A stretch of 64,000 bases of DNA from Streptococcus pneumoniae (GCA_040719455.1 JBFDTN010000001.1:992001-1056000), one strand, 5' to 3'; counted from the stretch's first letter, positions 8,300 through 16,432 are shown. The notes: generated from the sequence alone by a model not told the origin. Program-made: numbers and translations.

Positions 8300-10114
8300 C
8301 TACTCCTGTCTCGCAAAATCTACTAATCTTTCTTTTAAGATTTTCGTATCACATTCATCAAGTTGTGAGATGAAGCTCATCACTTCTTCCCAAGGTTTTG
8401 TCACAACTTTTCCGACGAAAATTTTCTCATGAATCTGCTCACTCACTCGTTCGTCAGAAGTGAGTAATTCTTCATAGAGCTTTTCTCCCGGACGAATACC
8501 TGATTCTACAATCTTAATCTCCTCTTCAGTGTGACCGCTTAAGGTAATAACCTTTTTAGCCAAATCCACAATCTTGACAGGCTCTCCCATATCCAAGATG
8601 AAGATTTCCCCACCATGAGCCTGATAACCTGCTTGAATCACCAAGCGACTAGCCTCTGGAATCGTCATAAAATAGCGGGTCATTCGGAAATCTGTCACCG
8701 TTAGTGGACCACCTTTTGCGACCTGCTCTTTAAAGACTGGAACAACACTGCCACGACTGCCAAGGACATTCCCAAAACGAACTGCGACAAATTGTGTAGG
8801 TCCTTGTCCGTTCAAGCCAGTCACAATCATTTCTGCAATACGCTTAGTTGCGCCCATGACATTTGGCGGGTTGACCGCTTTGTCGGTCGAGATCATGACA
8901 AATTTTTCAACATTAGCTCTAGCTGCTGCCTCCGCTACATTTTTCGTTCCAAAAATGTTATTTTTCACTGCTTCACGTGGATTGTACTCCATCAGTGGCA
9001 CATGCTTGTGCGCCGCTGCATGATAGACAAAGTGGGGGCGATAAGTTGCCGTCACTTCAAAGATAAGCTCCCGATCTTGAATATCAGCGATAATAGGAAT
9101 AATCTCAAGTGCCTCTCCATACTTAGCTTTTAATTCTCGATGAATGAGATAGATTGAATTTTCACCGTGTCCTAGTAAAAGCAAGCGTTTTGGTGAGAAA
9201 CGAGCAACCTGACGACAGATTTCTGAACCAATCGAGCCACCTGCTCCAGTCACTAAAACGGTTTTTCCATCAAAGAATTCCTGCAACTGACTTTGGTCTA
9301 GCACAACCTCATCACGCCCTAATAAATCTTCAATGTCAATATCCCGCAATTGTTGAGTAGAAATTTTTCCTGCAACAACATCTTCAACACTCGGCATATT
9401 ATTCACTTTTACATCAACCTGATTACAAATTTCAACAATTTTTTCGCGTTCTTTTCCAGATAAGGAGGGAATCGCAATGGTTACTTGCCCCACTTCGTAC
9501 TCTTTCACTAGATGTGGAATATCTTCTCGATTTCCCAATATCTTCACACCATGAATATACGTTCCTTTTTTATCTCTATCATCGTCTATAATACCTAGAA
9601 GTTCTATATCTGTTCCAGTATTTAAAATGGTACTGACAAATAAATTACCACCTGCTCCTGCACCTATGACAAGGGTGGGAACTTTCCTATTACTGGCTTT
9701 GTTTTTGTCTGAATGTAAATAACTATATAAACCACGCCAGGCTATCCTTGGAAAAATAATGAGCAATGTTGATATTAACCAAGAAAGAATCAAAAAACGA
9801 TAGCTATAATCTAAAAAGCTAATCAATGAATACAAAAATAGAACAAAAAATGCTATCGAGTTCGCTATGAATAAATGAAATAGAACACGATAATCTGTAT
9901 AACGATTCATTGTTGAAAATACTTTTAATGCACTAGCAACTAAAAAATAACAACTGAATACAATACTGTAAGAAATGATCGCTTGTAATGCTGAGATTGA
10001 GGCAAAGGAATCTACAAAAATCATTGAAAATTTCATGCCTGCCAGCAGCATAAGTCCATCTATAATAATGAGAATCATTCTCTTATTCGATCTGCTTATA
10101 TATCTTATTGACAA
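8300..10114 (-). CDS. Nucleoside-diphosphate sugar 4,6-dehydratase, WbpM/PglF/CapD type
   Basis: The 604-residue product has four N-terminal membrane segments, a first Rossmann region (VIGAGAGGNLF) and a catalytic SDR domain with VTGAGGSIGSEICRQ. ISTDKAVNPPNVMGATKR carries the S-M-K triad, with Met in place of Tyr, typical of WbpM/FlaA1-like enzymes that convert UDP-GlcNAc to its 4-keto-6-deoxy form. The frame starts with TTG at 10114; an in-frame TGA at 10151-10153 closes it upstream. A run of 11 G lies 7 to 17 bases before this TTG, exactly where a Shine-Dalgarno belongs. An upstream ATG (10154) would be in frame only if the run had 10 or 13 G. It is the first gene of the polysaccharide operon. 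Confidence 0.9.
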   Translation of the reverse strand: MSIRYISRSNKRMILIIIDGLMLLAGMKFSMIFVDSFASISALQAIISYSIVFSCYFLVASALKVFSTMNRYTDYRVLFHLFIANSIAFFVLFLYSLISFLDYSYRFLILSWLISTLLIIFPRIAWRGLYSYLHSDKNKASNRKVPTLVIGAGAGGNLFVSTILNTGTDIELLGIIDDDRDKKGTYIHGVKILGNREDIPHLVKEYEVGQVTIAIPSLSGKEREKIVEICNQVDVKVNNMPSVEDVVAGKISTQQLRDIDIEDLLGRDEVVLDQSQLQEFFDGKTVLVTGAGGSIGSEICRQVARFSPKRLLLLGHGENSIYLIHRELKAKYGEALEIIPIIADIQDRELIFEVTATYRPHFVYHAAAHKHVPLMEYNPREAVKNNIFGTKNVAEAAARANVEKFVMISTDKAVNPPNVMGATKRIAEMIVTGLNGQGPTQFVAVRFGNVLGSRGSVVPVFKEQVAKGGPLTVTDFRMTRYFMTIPEASRLVIQAGYQAHGGEIFILDMGEPVKIVDLAKKVITLSGHTEEEIKIVESGIRPGEKLYEELLTSDERVSEQIHEKIFVGKVVTKPWEEVMSFISQLDECDTKILKERLVDFARQE

Positions 10115-10120
10115 GTATTG

Positions 10121-10131
10121 CCCCCCCCCCC
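10121..10131 (-). repeat. Homopolymer of 11 G before the dehydratase gene, candidate phase-variation tract
   Basis: Eleven consecutive C on the + strand (G on the coding strand) lie between an extended -10 promoter and the TTG start of the first polysaccharide gene. The tract replaces a conventional ribosome-binding site. Changing it by one unit would alter spacing to TTG, or would join ATG 10154 (MKTHSKIK...) in frame at 10 or 13 G. The observed 11 G makes that longer frame stop after 24 codons. A run this long is rare in a low-GC genome and unstable on replication. Confidence 0.75.
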
Positions 10132-10152
10132 TTAATTTTACTATGAGTTTTC

Positions 10153-10161
10153 ATTATAACA
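10153..10161 (-). promoter_or_regulatory. Extended -10 promoter (TGTTATAAT) of the polysaccharide operon
   Basis: TGT-TATAAT on the minus strand is a perfect extended -10 element about 39 bases before the TTG start. A weak TAGTAT lies 17 bp upstream as a possible -35. Transcription would begin near 10146, placing the poly-G run inside a leader of about 32 nt. Confidence 0.6.
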
Positions 10162-10213
10162 TAGAATAATTATGAATACTAGAATTAACATTCAAGCTAT
10201 AATTTCACAAAAA

Positions 10214-10317
10214 TATAGTTACTTAGTTTTGATTGAGTACGAGGTAACAAGTCGTAGGCATAACTGAAGTTAGGTAAGACGAGGTAACGACGTAATAAAT
10301 CAAAACTAAATGACTAT
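10214..10317 (+). repeat. RUP-like repeat, copy 1
   Basis: An element of about 104 bp starts TATAGTTACTTAGTTTTGATT and ends with its imperfect inverted copy AATCAAAACTAAATGACTAT. The interior GAGGTAACAAGTCGTAGGCATAA and AAGTTAGGTAAGACGAGGTAACG matches three other copies in this window. TA-type ends and non-autonomous size fit RUP elements, thought to be moved by IS630-type transposase; none is encoded here. Confidence 0.8.
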
Positions 10318-10365
10318 CAAACGAATCAAATGAGCTCATGCTATGTAACACCTTTATCAACTTAT

Positions 10366-10398
10366 AAAAATCCCTCTCCAAAAAGGAAAGGGATTTCA
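10366..10398 (-). terminator. Rho-independent terminator of the ASCH gene
   Basis: On the minus strand AAATCCCTTTCC and GGAGAGGGATTT form a stem around TTTTT, followed by TTTTA, just after the stop at 10405. Confidence 0.75.
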
Positions 10399-10404
10399 TG
10401 AAGT

Positions 10405-10845
10405 TCACAAAGGATAAACGACTTCAAATTCTTCTAACACAGCCAAACTCTCTGGTGAAAAATCTAGCCCTGCTTCTGCCAACCATTGAGTGAAAATTTC
10501 TTCATGTACCTGACGCCAGTAGGCAAGGGACTTATCGCCTTCTCCTTCTTTAAAGGCGTGTTCTGCTGATACTTGATTAAACGGAACAATTTCAACCTTG
10601 GTCGTTTCAATGATACAGACCGCTTCATTCTGACTATTTAAAACCACATCAAATTCCCCAACCTGAGGAAGAGCTTCCTTGTATATCTCATATAATTCAT
10701 AGGCAGATGCTGTTGCTGTCTTTTCCCCGCACAAGACCAAGTCTGCGAGCAAATCTGGCTCAACACCAAACTGCCAAGCATCTATCTCATCTCCAATCTG
10801 GGGATTCAGCACACGATAAGCTGCCCACATTTCTTCTGCTGTCAT
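10405..10845 (-). CDS. ASCH domain protein
   Basis: This protein of about 146 residues has the ASCH fold signature: DAWQFGVEPDLLADLVLCGEKTATAS in its first third and GEFDVVLNSQNEAVCIIETTKVEIVPFNQV in the middle. ASCH proteins resemble PUA/YTH modules and are presumed to bind RNA or nucleosides. The first of two adjacent Met codons sits only 2 nt after AAGGAG, so the second (10845) is the better start. Six bases separate it from the rsuA stop, suggesting cotranscription. Its cellular role is unknown. Confidence 0.85.
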   Translation of the reverse strand: MTAEEMWAAYRVLNPQIGDEIDAWQFGVEPDLLADLVLCGEKTATASAYELYEIYKEALPQVGEFDVVLNSQNEAVCIIETTKVEIVPFNQVSAEHAFKEGEGDKSLAYWRQVHEEIFTQWLAEAGLDFSPESLAVLEEFEVVYPL

Positions 10846-10854
10846 CATTTCTCC

Positions 10855-11580
10855 TTACTTTTTTCTAAAATAATCCGTCAAATACTGCTTTTCTTGGCTT
10901 GTTAGCTCACGATAATGACCAGCTGGTAGATCCTCATCTAAGGTAAATTTTCCAAAAGCTATGCGTTTAAGGTAAGTAACTTTCACACCATAGGCTAGAA
11001 ACATCTTTTTGACTTGATGGAATTTTCCTTCTGAAATGCGAATCCTAGCATGACTATGGGTAACATCTGCTGATAGAATCTCTAGTTCAGCCGGCTTACA
11101 AATCGTTCCATCTAAAAATCTTACCCCTCTAAGAAAAAAAGCAACTGCATCATCAGAAAGAAGTCCATTGACCACAACCTCATAGACCTTATCCACATGG
11201 TACTTGGGATGAAGCATCCGAAACCCCAAGGGGCCGTTATTGGTGATGAGTAAAAGCCCTTCTGTATCCCTGTCCAGACGCCCGATAGGATAGAGCCCTT
11301 CTCTTTTATCTTTTGACTCAATCAAGTCAATCACTGTCTGGTGCTTAGCGTCTGACACCGCAGACACCACGCCTTGCGGCTTATTCAGCAAATAATAGAC
11401 AGAGCTCCCAAGCACCACCTTCTTTCCACTGACTTGAATCACCTGAAGACTGCTATCCACAAGCTGATTGCCACTTGTAATAGTCTCTCCATCGACCGTC
11501 ACTTGCTGGCTTTTTAGCAATTTCTTAATCTGATTTCGCGAGCCAAATCCCGCTTTTTCCAAACATTTATCTAATCGCAT
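10855..11580 (-). CDS. rsuA: 16S rRNA pseudouridine synthase RsuA
   Basis: A 241-residue RsuA/RluB-family enzyme. The N-terminal S4 RNA-binding domain reads MRLDKCLEKAGFGSRNQIKKLL, and the catalytic motif is PIGRLDRDTEGLLLITNNG with the essential Asp in GRLDRDTEG (about residue 106). RsuA makes pseudouridine 516 of 16S rRNA. The short length and the S4 domain favour RsuA over the longer RluB. It is in a run of minus-strand genes with tiny intergenic gaps. Confidence 0.9.
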   Translation of the reverse strand: MRLDKCLEKAGFGSRNQIKKLLKSQQVTVDGETITSGNQLVDSSLQVIQVSGKKVVLGSSVYYLLNKPQGVVSAVSDAKHQTVIDLIESKDKREGLYPIGRLDRDTEGLLLITNNGPLGFRMLHPKYHVDKVYEVVVNGLLSDDAVAFFLRGVRFLDGTICKPAELEILSADVTHSHARIRISEGKFHQVKKMFLAYGVKVTYLKRIAFGKFTLDEDLPAGHYRELTSQEKQYLTDYFRKK

Positions 11581-11583
11581 ACC

Positions 11584-12339
11584 TTATTTTACTATACTGC
11601 TACTTTCCTCATAGGCTGGATAGGCAGAAATCAAACGATAGCCTAGTTGTTCTGCTAAATTTTTCGAAGCTTTATTATGAGAATCCCACAAGGGAAAGAC
11701 ACCTTTCTTAACGGATTCCAAAATCATCTGAGCTGCAAGCGCACGAGCCAAGCCCTGCCGTTGATAGCTTGGAGCCGTTGCAATTTCAATTTCAATCGCT
11801 CCTTGATAAACCAAGCCAGTCGAAATTCCAGCACAAATCGTATCTCCTGACTCAATGACAAAGCCATAACCACCTGCTGCTTGAAAGTCTGAAAAGGTCT
11901 CCCAAGCGCCTCTTAAATCCTCAGACCAAGCCATCACTTGCAACCGCTGGTAGATTTCTCGGTCTATTGGTTTCATCTCGACATCCGGAGGAAGCGTATG
12001 GATAAGGTCAGCTAGATAGGCGGTATCAAATTCCGCAACATTCTCAAAAGCATAACGAGTAAAGCCTGTTAAATTTGCCGTTTGATCTAAAATCACCTTC
12101 CAGCTGACCTCTTCTGAGATGAGAATCTTATGCTCCAAACCATGGTGTTCAGTAAAAAATTGCAAAAACTCCCTTTGCCCCTCGCCTGCTAGAAAGAGGA
12201 AATTTCCCAAATCATAGAGAAAGCTCCGTTCGCTATCATCAGAAAATAGGCGTCCCAGACCTGAAACGAGCCCATAGCGGACCAAATTTTTCTTCCAGGA
12301 TTGAAAGACAGGAATGGGTCTTACTGCATGTTCTTTCAT
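11584..12339 (-). CDS. GNAT family N-acetyltransferase
   Basis: This 251-residue protein has its GNAT acetyl-CoA site in the C-terminal third: YQRQGLARALAAQMI (motif A, Q/RxxGxA pattern), followed by PLWDSHNKASKNLAEQLGYRL (motif B). The N-terminal 120 residues are less conserved and resemble the GNAT_acetyltr_2-like streptococcal proteins. It overlaps the upstream hydrolase stop by 4 bp. The substrate is unknown. Confidence 0.85.
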   Translation of the reverse strand: MKEHAVRPIPVFQSWKKNLVRYGLVSGLGRLFSDDSERSFLYDLGNFLFLAGEGQREFLQFFTEHHGLEHKILISEEVSWKVILDQTANLTGFTRYAFENVAEFDTAYLADLIHTLPPDVEMKPIDREIYQRLQVMAWSEDLRGAWETFSDFQAAGGYGFVIESGDTICAGISTGLVYQGAIEIEIATAPSYQRQGLARALAAQMILESVKKGVFPLWDSHNKASKNLAEQLGYRLISAYPAYEESSSIVK

Positions 12340-13250
12340 GTCTCTACCACTTCATTTAGCCAAGTCACAATATCTTGCATGACCTCTTCTTTGTTCCATT
12401 CATTGAGGATTTCATGGCGGGCTTCTGGATACAAGGTCAAGCTAACCTGAGAAGCACCTGCCTTGAGGAGCTGGTCATAAAAACGCTTGACACCACGACC
12501 ACAAGCACCCACAGGATCTTCCTGCCCTGAAATCACAAGTAGCGGCAGGTCCTTTGGAATCCTATCTATCCAAGCCGTCTGCGCAGCATAGTTGGCAAAG
12601 GTAAACAAAGCCTTGTACATGCTGAGGGTCGGTCTGAACTGGTGATGGGGATTGGTCAAGTATTTTTTTACCTCTTCTTCATCGCGTGTCAGCCAGTCTG
12701 CACTGGTCTTGGTCGGAGCAAAATGCTTGTTAAAACTGCCTGTACTCATGGCCTCAACCAATTTACTTCGATAGAGGGGCCCATGAATAGCGGTTAAGAA
12801 ATCAACGAAGCCAATTCCTGCCCGAGTTTTCATGAGGGGCTCCTGCCCCGTTCCCATGAGAATGCTGGCTGTGACCTCTTGTCCATATTCAGCCAGATAA
12901 AGGCGCGTGATGTAAGACCCCATGGAATGTCCCATGATAATCAGAGGAAGGTCAGGATAACGCAGCTTGATGTCTTCTTGCAAGCTCTGCATATCGTCAA
13001 TCAAGGCATGCCAGTCTTCTGGAAAGACACCGTAGTCTTCTTGCTTACGGGCGCTATCTCCATGTCCCACATGGTCGTGGCCGACCACCGCATAACCCGC
13101 ATGATTGAGAAAACGGGCAAAGGCATCGTATCGCTCGATATGCTCAATCATGCCGTGCACAATTTGAACAATGGCTTTCGGTTCATCAATCGCCCATAGA
13201 ATCGCACTGGTTTCACGTGGTCCAAAGCACCACCTTGTCACTTTTGTCAT
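12336..13250 (-). CDS. Alpha/beta hydrolase, monoacylglycerol lipase/lysophospholipase-like
   Basis: The 304-residue protein carries QIVHGMIEHIERYDAFARFL, GHDHVGHGDS and the nucleophile elbow GHSMGS, with ISGQEDPVGACG (acid region) and PEARHEILNE (catalytic His). This is the hydrolase_4/lysophospholipase-L2 pattern for ester hydrolysis of lysolipids or monoglycerides. No signal peptide is visible, so it acts in the cytoplasm. It sits in a cluster with the GNAT and SDR genes, which gives no clear pathway. Confidence 0.88.
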   Translation of the reverse strand: MTKVTRWCFGPRETSAILWAIDEPKAIVQIVHGMIEHIERYDAFARFLNHAGYAVVGHDHVGHGDSARKQEDYGVFPEDWHALIDDMQSLQEDIKLRYPDLPLIIMGHSMGSYITRLYLAEYGQEVTASILMGTGQEPLMKTRAGIGFVDFLTAIHGPLYRSKLVEAMSTGSFNKHFAPTKTSADWLTRDEEEVKKYLTNPHHQFRPTLSMYKALFTFANYAAQTAWIDRIPKDLPLLVISGQEDPVGACGRGVKRFYDQLLKAGASQVSLTLYPEARHEILNEWNKEEVMQDIVTWLNEVVET

Positions 13251-13269
13251 TCCTTTGTCCTCAGTTGTT

Positions 13270-13968
13270 TTATTTCAAACTCCAACCGCCATCGATTTTG
13301 AGAATCTCTCCCTGCATGGCGCCTGCTTTTCCACTTGCCAAAAAGAGGGTAACATCTGCAATCTCTTCTGGCGCAAGCCAACGCTTAATCGGTGTTTCTG
13401 CTGCCACCCAGTCTGCTAGACCACCCTCTTCAAAATCACTCGCCGTCATGGCTGTCTTGACCGCACCTGGCGCAAGCCCAAAGACCTGAATGCCCTTATC
13501 TGCATAATCGAGCGCTAACTGCTTGGTAAAGCCTGCGAGGGCATGCTTACTGGTGGTATAGGCTGCACCTCCACCCCCAGCTAGGAAACTGGCAATCGAG
13601 CACATGTTGATAATGATTCCTGCCTTCTTCTCCAACATCTTTGCCAGATAAAAGCGGGTAATCTGTATAGTGGCAAGTAGATTAATGGCCAAGATGTCCT
13701 CGATTTCTTCCTCGCTGATTTCTAAGAGAGGCTTATAATCGTCCAATTTTCCAGCGGTATTGCAGAGGATGTCCACTTCTTCTAACCAATCAAAGAGGGG
13801 AGCTAAATTGCCACGTAAATCCAGTTGCAAAAAATGAAAGGCGCCAGCCAACCGAGGATTTTCTCCCTTATCAACACCGTAGACGGTATAGCCCTTCTCC
13901 AAAAAGAGCTGAGCCTGAGCCCGTCCGATACCTGAGGATACCCCTGTTACAAGGACTTTCTTAGTCAT
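13270..13968 (-). CDS. Short-chain dehydrogenase/reductase, FabG-like
   Basis: A classical SDR of 232 residues: VTGVSSGIGRAQA binds the cofactor, NTAGKLDDYKPL is the NxAG motif, and YTTSKHA is the YxxxK active site with Ser in MCSIASF upstream. The C-terminal GEILKIDGGWSL is typical of 3-oxoacyl-ACP reductase-like SDRs. Its stop and start are adjacent to, or overlap, neighbours. The true fatty-acid fabG is usually in the fab cluster, so this is probably a paralogue with an unknown substrate. Confidence 0.88.
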   Translation of the reverse strand: MTKKVLVTGVSSGIGRAQAQLFLEKGYTVYGVDKGENPRLAGAFHFLQLDLRGNLAPLFDWLEEVDILCNTAGKLDDYKPLLEISEEEIEDILAINLLATIQITRFYLAKMLEKKAGIIINMCSIASFLAGGGGAAYTTSKHALAGFTKQLALDYADKGIQVFGLAPGAVKTAMTASDFEEGGLADWVAAETPIKRWLAPEEIADVTLFLASGKAGAMQGEILKIDGGWSLK

Positions 13969-14197
13969 GCACTTCCACCCAGTCTGTCGCTAGGACATCA
14001 CACGGTGTTGGGCTCCACATAGAAAAGCCCTCTCCCTCACCTGATACATTGATTAAAAAGTAAGGTGTCACTTCAAGCGCCACACCGTTTTGCTCAATCG
14101 TGTCAAACAGTTGGACATAGTTCTCAGCCCCGCCCCAACCGGTCCGAACGTATTTCTTTTTGGCCTTTAGACCTGGTAAAATTTCTTCAAATGTCAT
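13961..14197 (-). CDS. DUF2829 domain protein (Tad2-like fold family)
   Basis: Only 78 residues, and all of it is a DUF2829 domain: TFEEILPGLKAKKKYVRTGWGG at the start, a middle strand region, and the closing DVLATDWVEV. DUF2829 is common in phages, and the phage Thoeris inhibitor Tad2 belongs to it. Here it lies in a chromosomal operon, overlapping the SDR by 8 bp and the RpiB-like gene by 4 bp. I see no phage genes around. Whether it binds a nucleotide signal or has a housekeeping role cannot be judged from sequence. Confidence 0.8.
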   Translation of the reverse strand: MTFEEILPGLKAKKKYVRTGWGGAENYVQLFDTIEQNGVALEVTPYFLINVSGEGEGFSMWSPTPCDVLATDWVEVHD

Positions 14198-14832
14198 CTT
14201 GTACCTCTTTTTTCTATTATTTTTTGAACGAGAGGAGTATTCGTCCCCTCTTGAATGATATGATTCACAACGTTGTCACGAGAAAGAAGCTTATGGAGCA
14301 AGTCTTCGTCTAGCTCATCTAGTAAACCAAGCCAAGAACGCTTAACTCTAGCCTGCAAATTAGCTAGTAAAGCTGTGTCTGTCCGTTTTCTTGCAGCGTC
14401 CTCTTCTGGATAGCCCACTCCAAAGTCACCATTGAATAACTTCTCTAAAATATAGCCCAAGGTCAAATCACCTTGCCAAGCTGTTCCTATCCCTAAAGGA
14501 AGTGAGGCGACATTTCCACCATTGATCCTGCCAAATAAAAAGGCATCCTGCGGAGTTGGAAGATAGCCACAGGAAAGAGATGGAAGGCTGTTACATGCCA
14601 GCATCATACCTTGACCCGAAGAACAGCCAGTCACCACAAAATCCACAGCGTCAGTCTCCACTAAAAGGCTAAGCCACATAGCTACCTCAACATATGAAAC
14701 TGTCACATCCTCGCCTTCAAACACACCGAAATTGATCATCTCGTGCTGGTCTTTAGTAGCTGCTTTCGTGAGCTGAAACAAGGTCTGATTCAGCTCTTTT
14801 CTAGTCGTCGCTTGCAGTACTCCAATCTTCAT
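14194..14832 (-). CDS. RpiB/LacA/LacB-family sugar-phosphate isomerase-like protein
   Basis: From ATG 14832, preceded by GGGAG at 8-base spacing, the product is 212 residues. It starts MKIGVLQATTRKEL. The family's glycine-rich site appears as VVTGCSSGQGMMLACNSLP, and the NDAN segment is RINGGNVASLPLGIG. RpiB/LacAB enzymes isomerize pentose or hexose phosphates. The changes in these motifs suggest a divergent subgroup whose substrate is uncertain. Upstream in-frame codons to 14970 lie inside the GNAT gene and are rejected as coding. Confidence 0.78.
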   Translation of the reverse strand: MKIGVLQATTRKELNQTLFQLTKAATKDQHEMINFGVFEGEDVTVSYVEVAMWLSLLVETDAVDFVVTGCSSGQGMMLACNSLPSLSCGYLPTPQDAFLFGRINGGNVASLPLGIGTAWQGDLTLGYILEKLFNGDFGVGYPEEDAARKRTDTALLANLQARVKRSWLGLLDELDEDLLHKLLSRDNVVNHIIQEGTNTPLVQKIIEKRGTR

Positions 14833-15265
14833 TTGCTGTCTCCCATCGTAAGAAAAATCGTTTTTGGTCTGCTTTTTCTTCACAGCCGAGTTTACGGTAA
14901 CATTCGTGAGCCCCTTCTCGTGCAATACCAGAATTAATCCGCAGCCCATGGTAACCTTCCCGTTGCCCAAGACTTTCTATTTCCTTGAGAAGCGCACGCG
15001 CATAGCCTTTTCCTCGTGCTTCTGTTTTAACTGCTAAGGCGAGCAAATTCAGTAAAGGCTCAAAATACAGACAATCATAGGATGCAGCATGGGCGTAGCC
15101 CACAACTTCTCCCTCCTCTTCACAGACAAGAATGATGTGGTCCTCACGTAAAAGTAGGTCAGCCAAGCGTTTTTGCGTTATTCCCAAGGGAAAATTGTAT
15201 CCCAAACTGTCAGCATTGAGCAGCCAAATCGCTTTCCCATCTCTTTCCTGTGCTGGTCGAATCAT
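14801..15265 (-). CDS. GNAT family N-acetyltransferase
   Basis: A compact GNAT of 154 residues starting at ATG 15265 after GGAGGTGAG. It begins MIRPAQERDGKAIWLL, contains the acetyl-CoA loop TEARGKGYARALLKEIESLG, and ends with a motif-B region INSGIAREGAHECYRKLG. The longer in-frame start at 15373 would run into the neighbouring S41 gene and lacks a ribosome site. It overlaps the RpiB-like start by 32 bp. The acetyl acceptor is unknown. Confidence 0.87.
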   Translation of the reverse strand: MIRPAQERDGKAIWLLNADSLGYNFPLGITQKRLADLLLREDHIILVCEEEGEVVGYAHAASYDCLYFEPLLNLLALAVKTEARGKGYARALLKEIESLGQREGYHGLRINSGIAREGAHECYRKLGCEEKADQKRFFLRWETANEDWSTASDD

Positions 15266-15345
15266 AAACTCACCTCCAGTCTTTATTATAGCATAGAACG
15301 AAAGATTTTTGGGAAATGAAAAAGATGAGACTGGCTTGTCCCACC

Positions 15346-16311
15346 TCATTTCTCCATCTGCTCTTCTAACCATTTTTTCGCATCTTCCATGGGGTGTTCA
15401 GTTGCTACATTTGGCTGCAAGGATTGATTTTCATAGATTTGTCCCTTATAATCTCGGATTCGTCCTGTACTTAGGACCAATTCTGCTCCATCATACATAG
15501 GATAGGACATGTTAGACGTTGTATAGCCTGCTGTCGCTTGTCCAAAGGTCTTGACATTAGAGAGTTGTTGAAGAGTCAAAATCAAGATTTCAGCTGAGCT
15601 AGCTGTTCTTGCGCTAGTCAGGATGGCAATCGGCACTTCTTTCACCATCTGATCATGCTGCTTTCTGAGATTTTTGAGAGTATCAAGATCCACACTAGGA
15701 GAACTTAGATTAACGAATGTGATGCTAGAGATGTGCTCTTCATCATAGACAATCTCAAATAAAGTTTTGTCCTTGAGCCAAACACCGAAGCCTGAAACCA
15801 TCGCATCTAGCCGACCTCCTTGATTATCCCACACATCAAGGACAATCCCTTTCACATCTGGCGATAGCCCCTCTGCCACTTTCTCCACATAAGCCTGTGT
15901 TTTTTGATCATCTCCTGAAAATGACGGCAAAGTTAGATAGAGAATTCCTCCTTCTTTTCGCACTTCAGGTAGCTGGCTCTCCTGTGTTCGTAGATGTTTG
16001 ATTTCCTCTGGAGTGTAAAAGTGAGAATGCTTCCCACCAGCTTTCTGAGCTAATTCTTTCAGCAAGGGATAGGTCTCGTCATAGCTGGTCATCTTGCTGA
16101 ATGCCTCTCGTGCAAGTTCTTTTTCTTGCTCAAATTTCTCATCTGCGTACAAGCCAAAATGCATCCGAGACAGAGCACTATCTGCATACTGCTCAGCACT
16201 TGGTGGCAAAATCGTCACCCCATAGCGAGGAGCTAGATAGAAAAATATTCCTAGTAAAGCTAAGCACAAAACCGCAATCACTACTAAACAGCCACCGCAT
16301 CCTTTTTTCAT
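15346..16311 (-). CDS. S41 family peptidase, membrane-anchored
   Basis: This 321-residue protein has a single N-terminal membrane segment (VVIAVLCLALLGIFFYL) and an extracytoplasmic S41 protease core. The core includes GIVLDVWDNQGGRLDAM and the nucleophile region LTSARTASSAEILILTL, followed by FGQATAGYTT. No PDZ domain is evident between anchor and core, unlike classical CtpA. AGGAGG precedes ATG 16311. A 22-bp palindrome (16389-16410) identical in its core to those upstream of the Bce-type genes lies about 80 bp before the start, suggesting control by the adjacent-region two-component system. Confidence 0.85.
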   Translation of the reverse strand: MKKGCGGCLVVIAVLCLALLGIFFYLAPRYGVTILPPSAEQYADSALSRMHFGLYADEKFEQEKELAREAFSKMTSYDETYPLLKELAQKAGGKHSHFYTPEEIKHLRTQESQLPEVRKEGGILYLTLPSFSGDDQKTQAYVEKVAEGLSPDVKGIVLDVWDNQGGRLDAMVSGFGVWLKDKTLFEIVYDEEHISSITFVNLSSPSVDLDTLKNLRKQHDQMVKEVPIAILTSARTASSAEILILTLQQLSNVKTFGQATAGYTTSNMSYPMYDGAELVLSTGRIRDYKGQIYENQSLQPNVATEHPMEDAKKWLEEQMEK

Positions 16312-16388
16312 GGTCCTACCTCCTTTTGCCTTGATTATAGCTTAAAAAGCAAGGGCATTCCATAACATGAACTTACATTTATTTAGGA

Positions 16389-16410
16389 TTTCTTACAATT
16401 TTGTAAGAAA
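16389..16410. promoter_or_regulatory. Bce-type response-regulator box upstream of the S41 peptidase
   Basis: Perfect 10-bp arms TTTCTTACAA and TTGTAAGAAA flank TT. The core fits the TNACA-N4-TGTNA consensus described for BceR-like regulators. Near-copies occur at 25581-25600 and 26431-26449, and a looser one at 23501-23522. Confidence 0.75.
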
Positions 16411-16432
16411 AAAGACCGAGCTTATGCTCAGT
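16405..16432 (-). terminator. Terminator of the APC permease gene
   Basis: On the minus strand GACTGAGC-ATAA-GCTCGGTC is followed by TTTTTTC. The stem overlaps the last codons of the permease, and its U-tract runs into the regulatory palindrome. Confidence 0.7.

Noticed and set aside
10123..10320. Small gene between the polysaccharide operon and the ASCH gene
   Set aside because: The 61-codon frame at 10223-10408 is made of RUP-like repeat and terminator sequence.
14833..14970. N-terminal extension of the RpiB-like gene
   Set aside because: Those codons lie inside the GNAT gene; ATG 14832 has a proper ribosome site and the normal family start.
15266..15373. N-terminal extension of the small GNAT
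   Set aside because: No family similarity, overlaps the S41 gene end, and GGAGG directly precedes ATG 15265.
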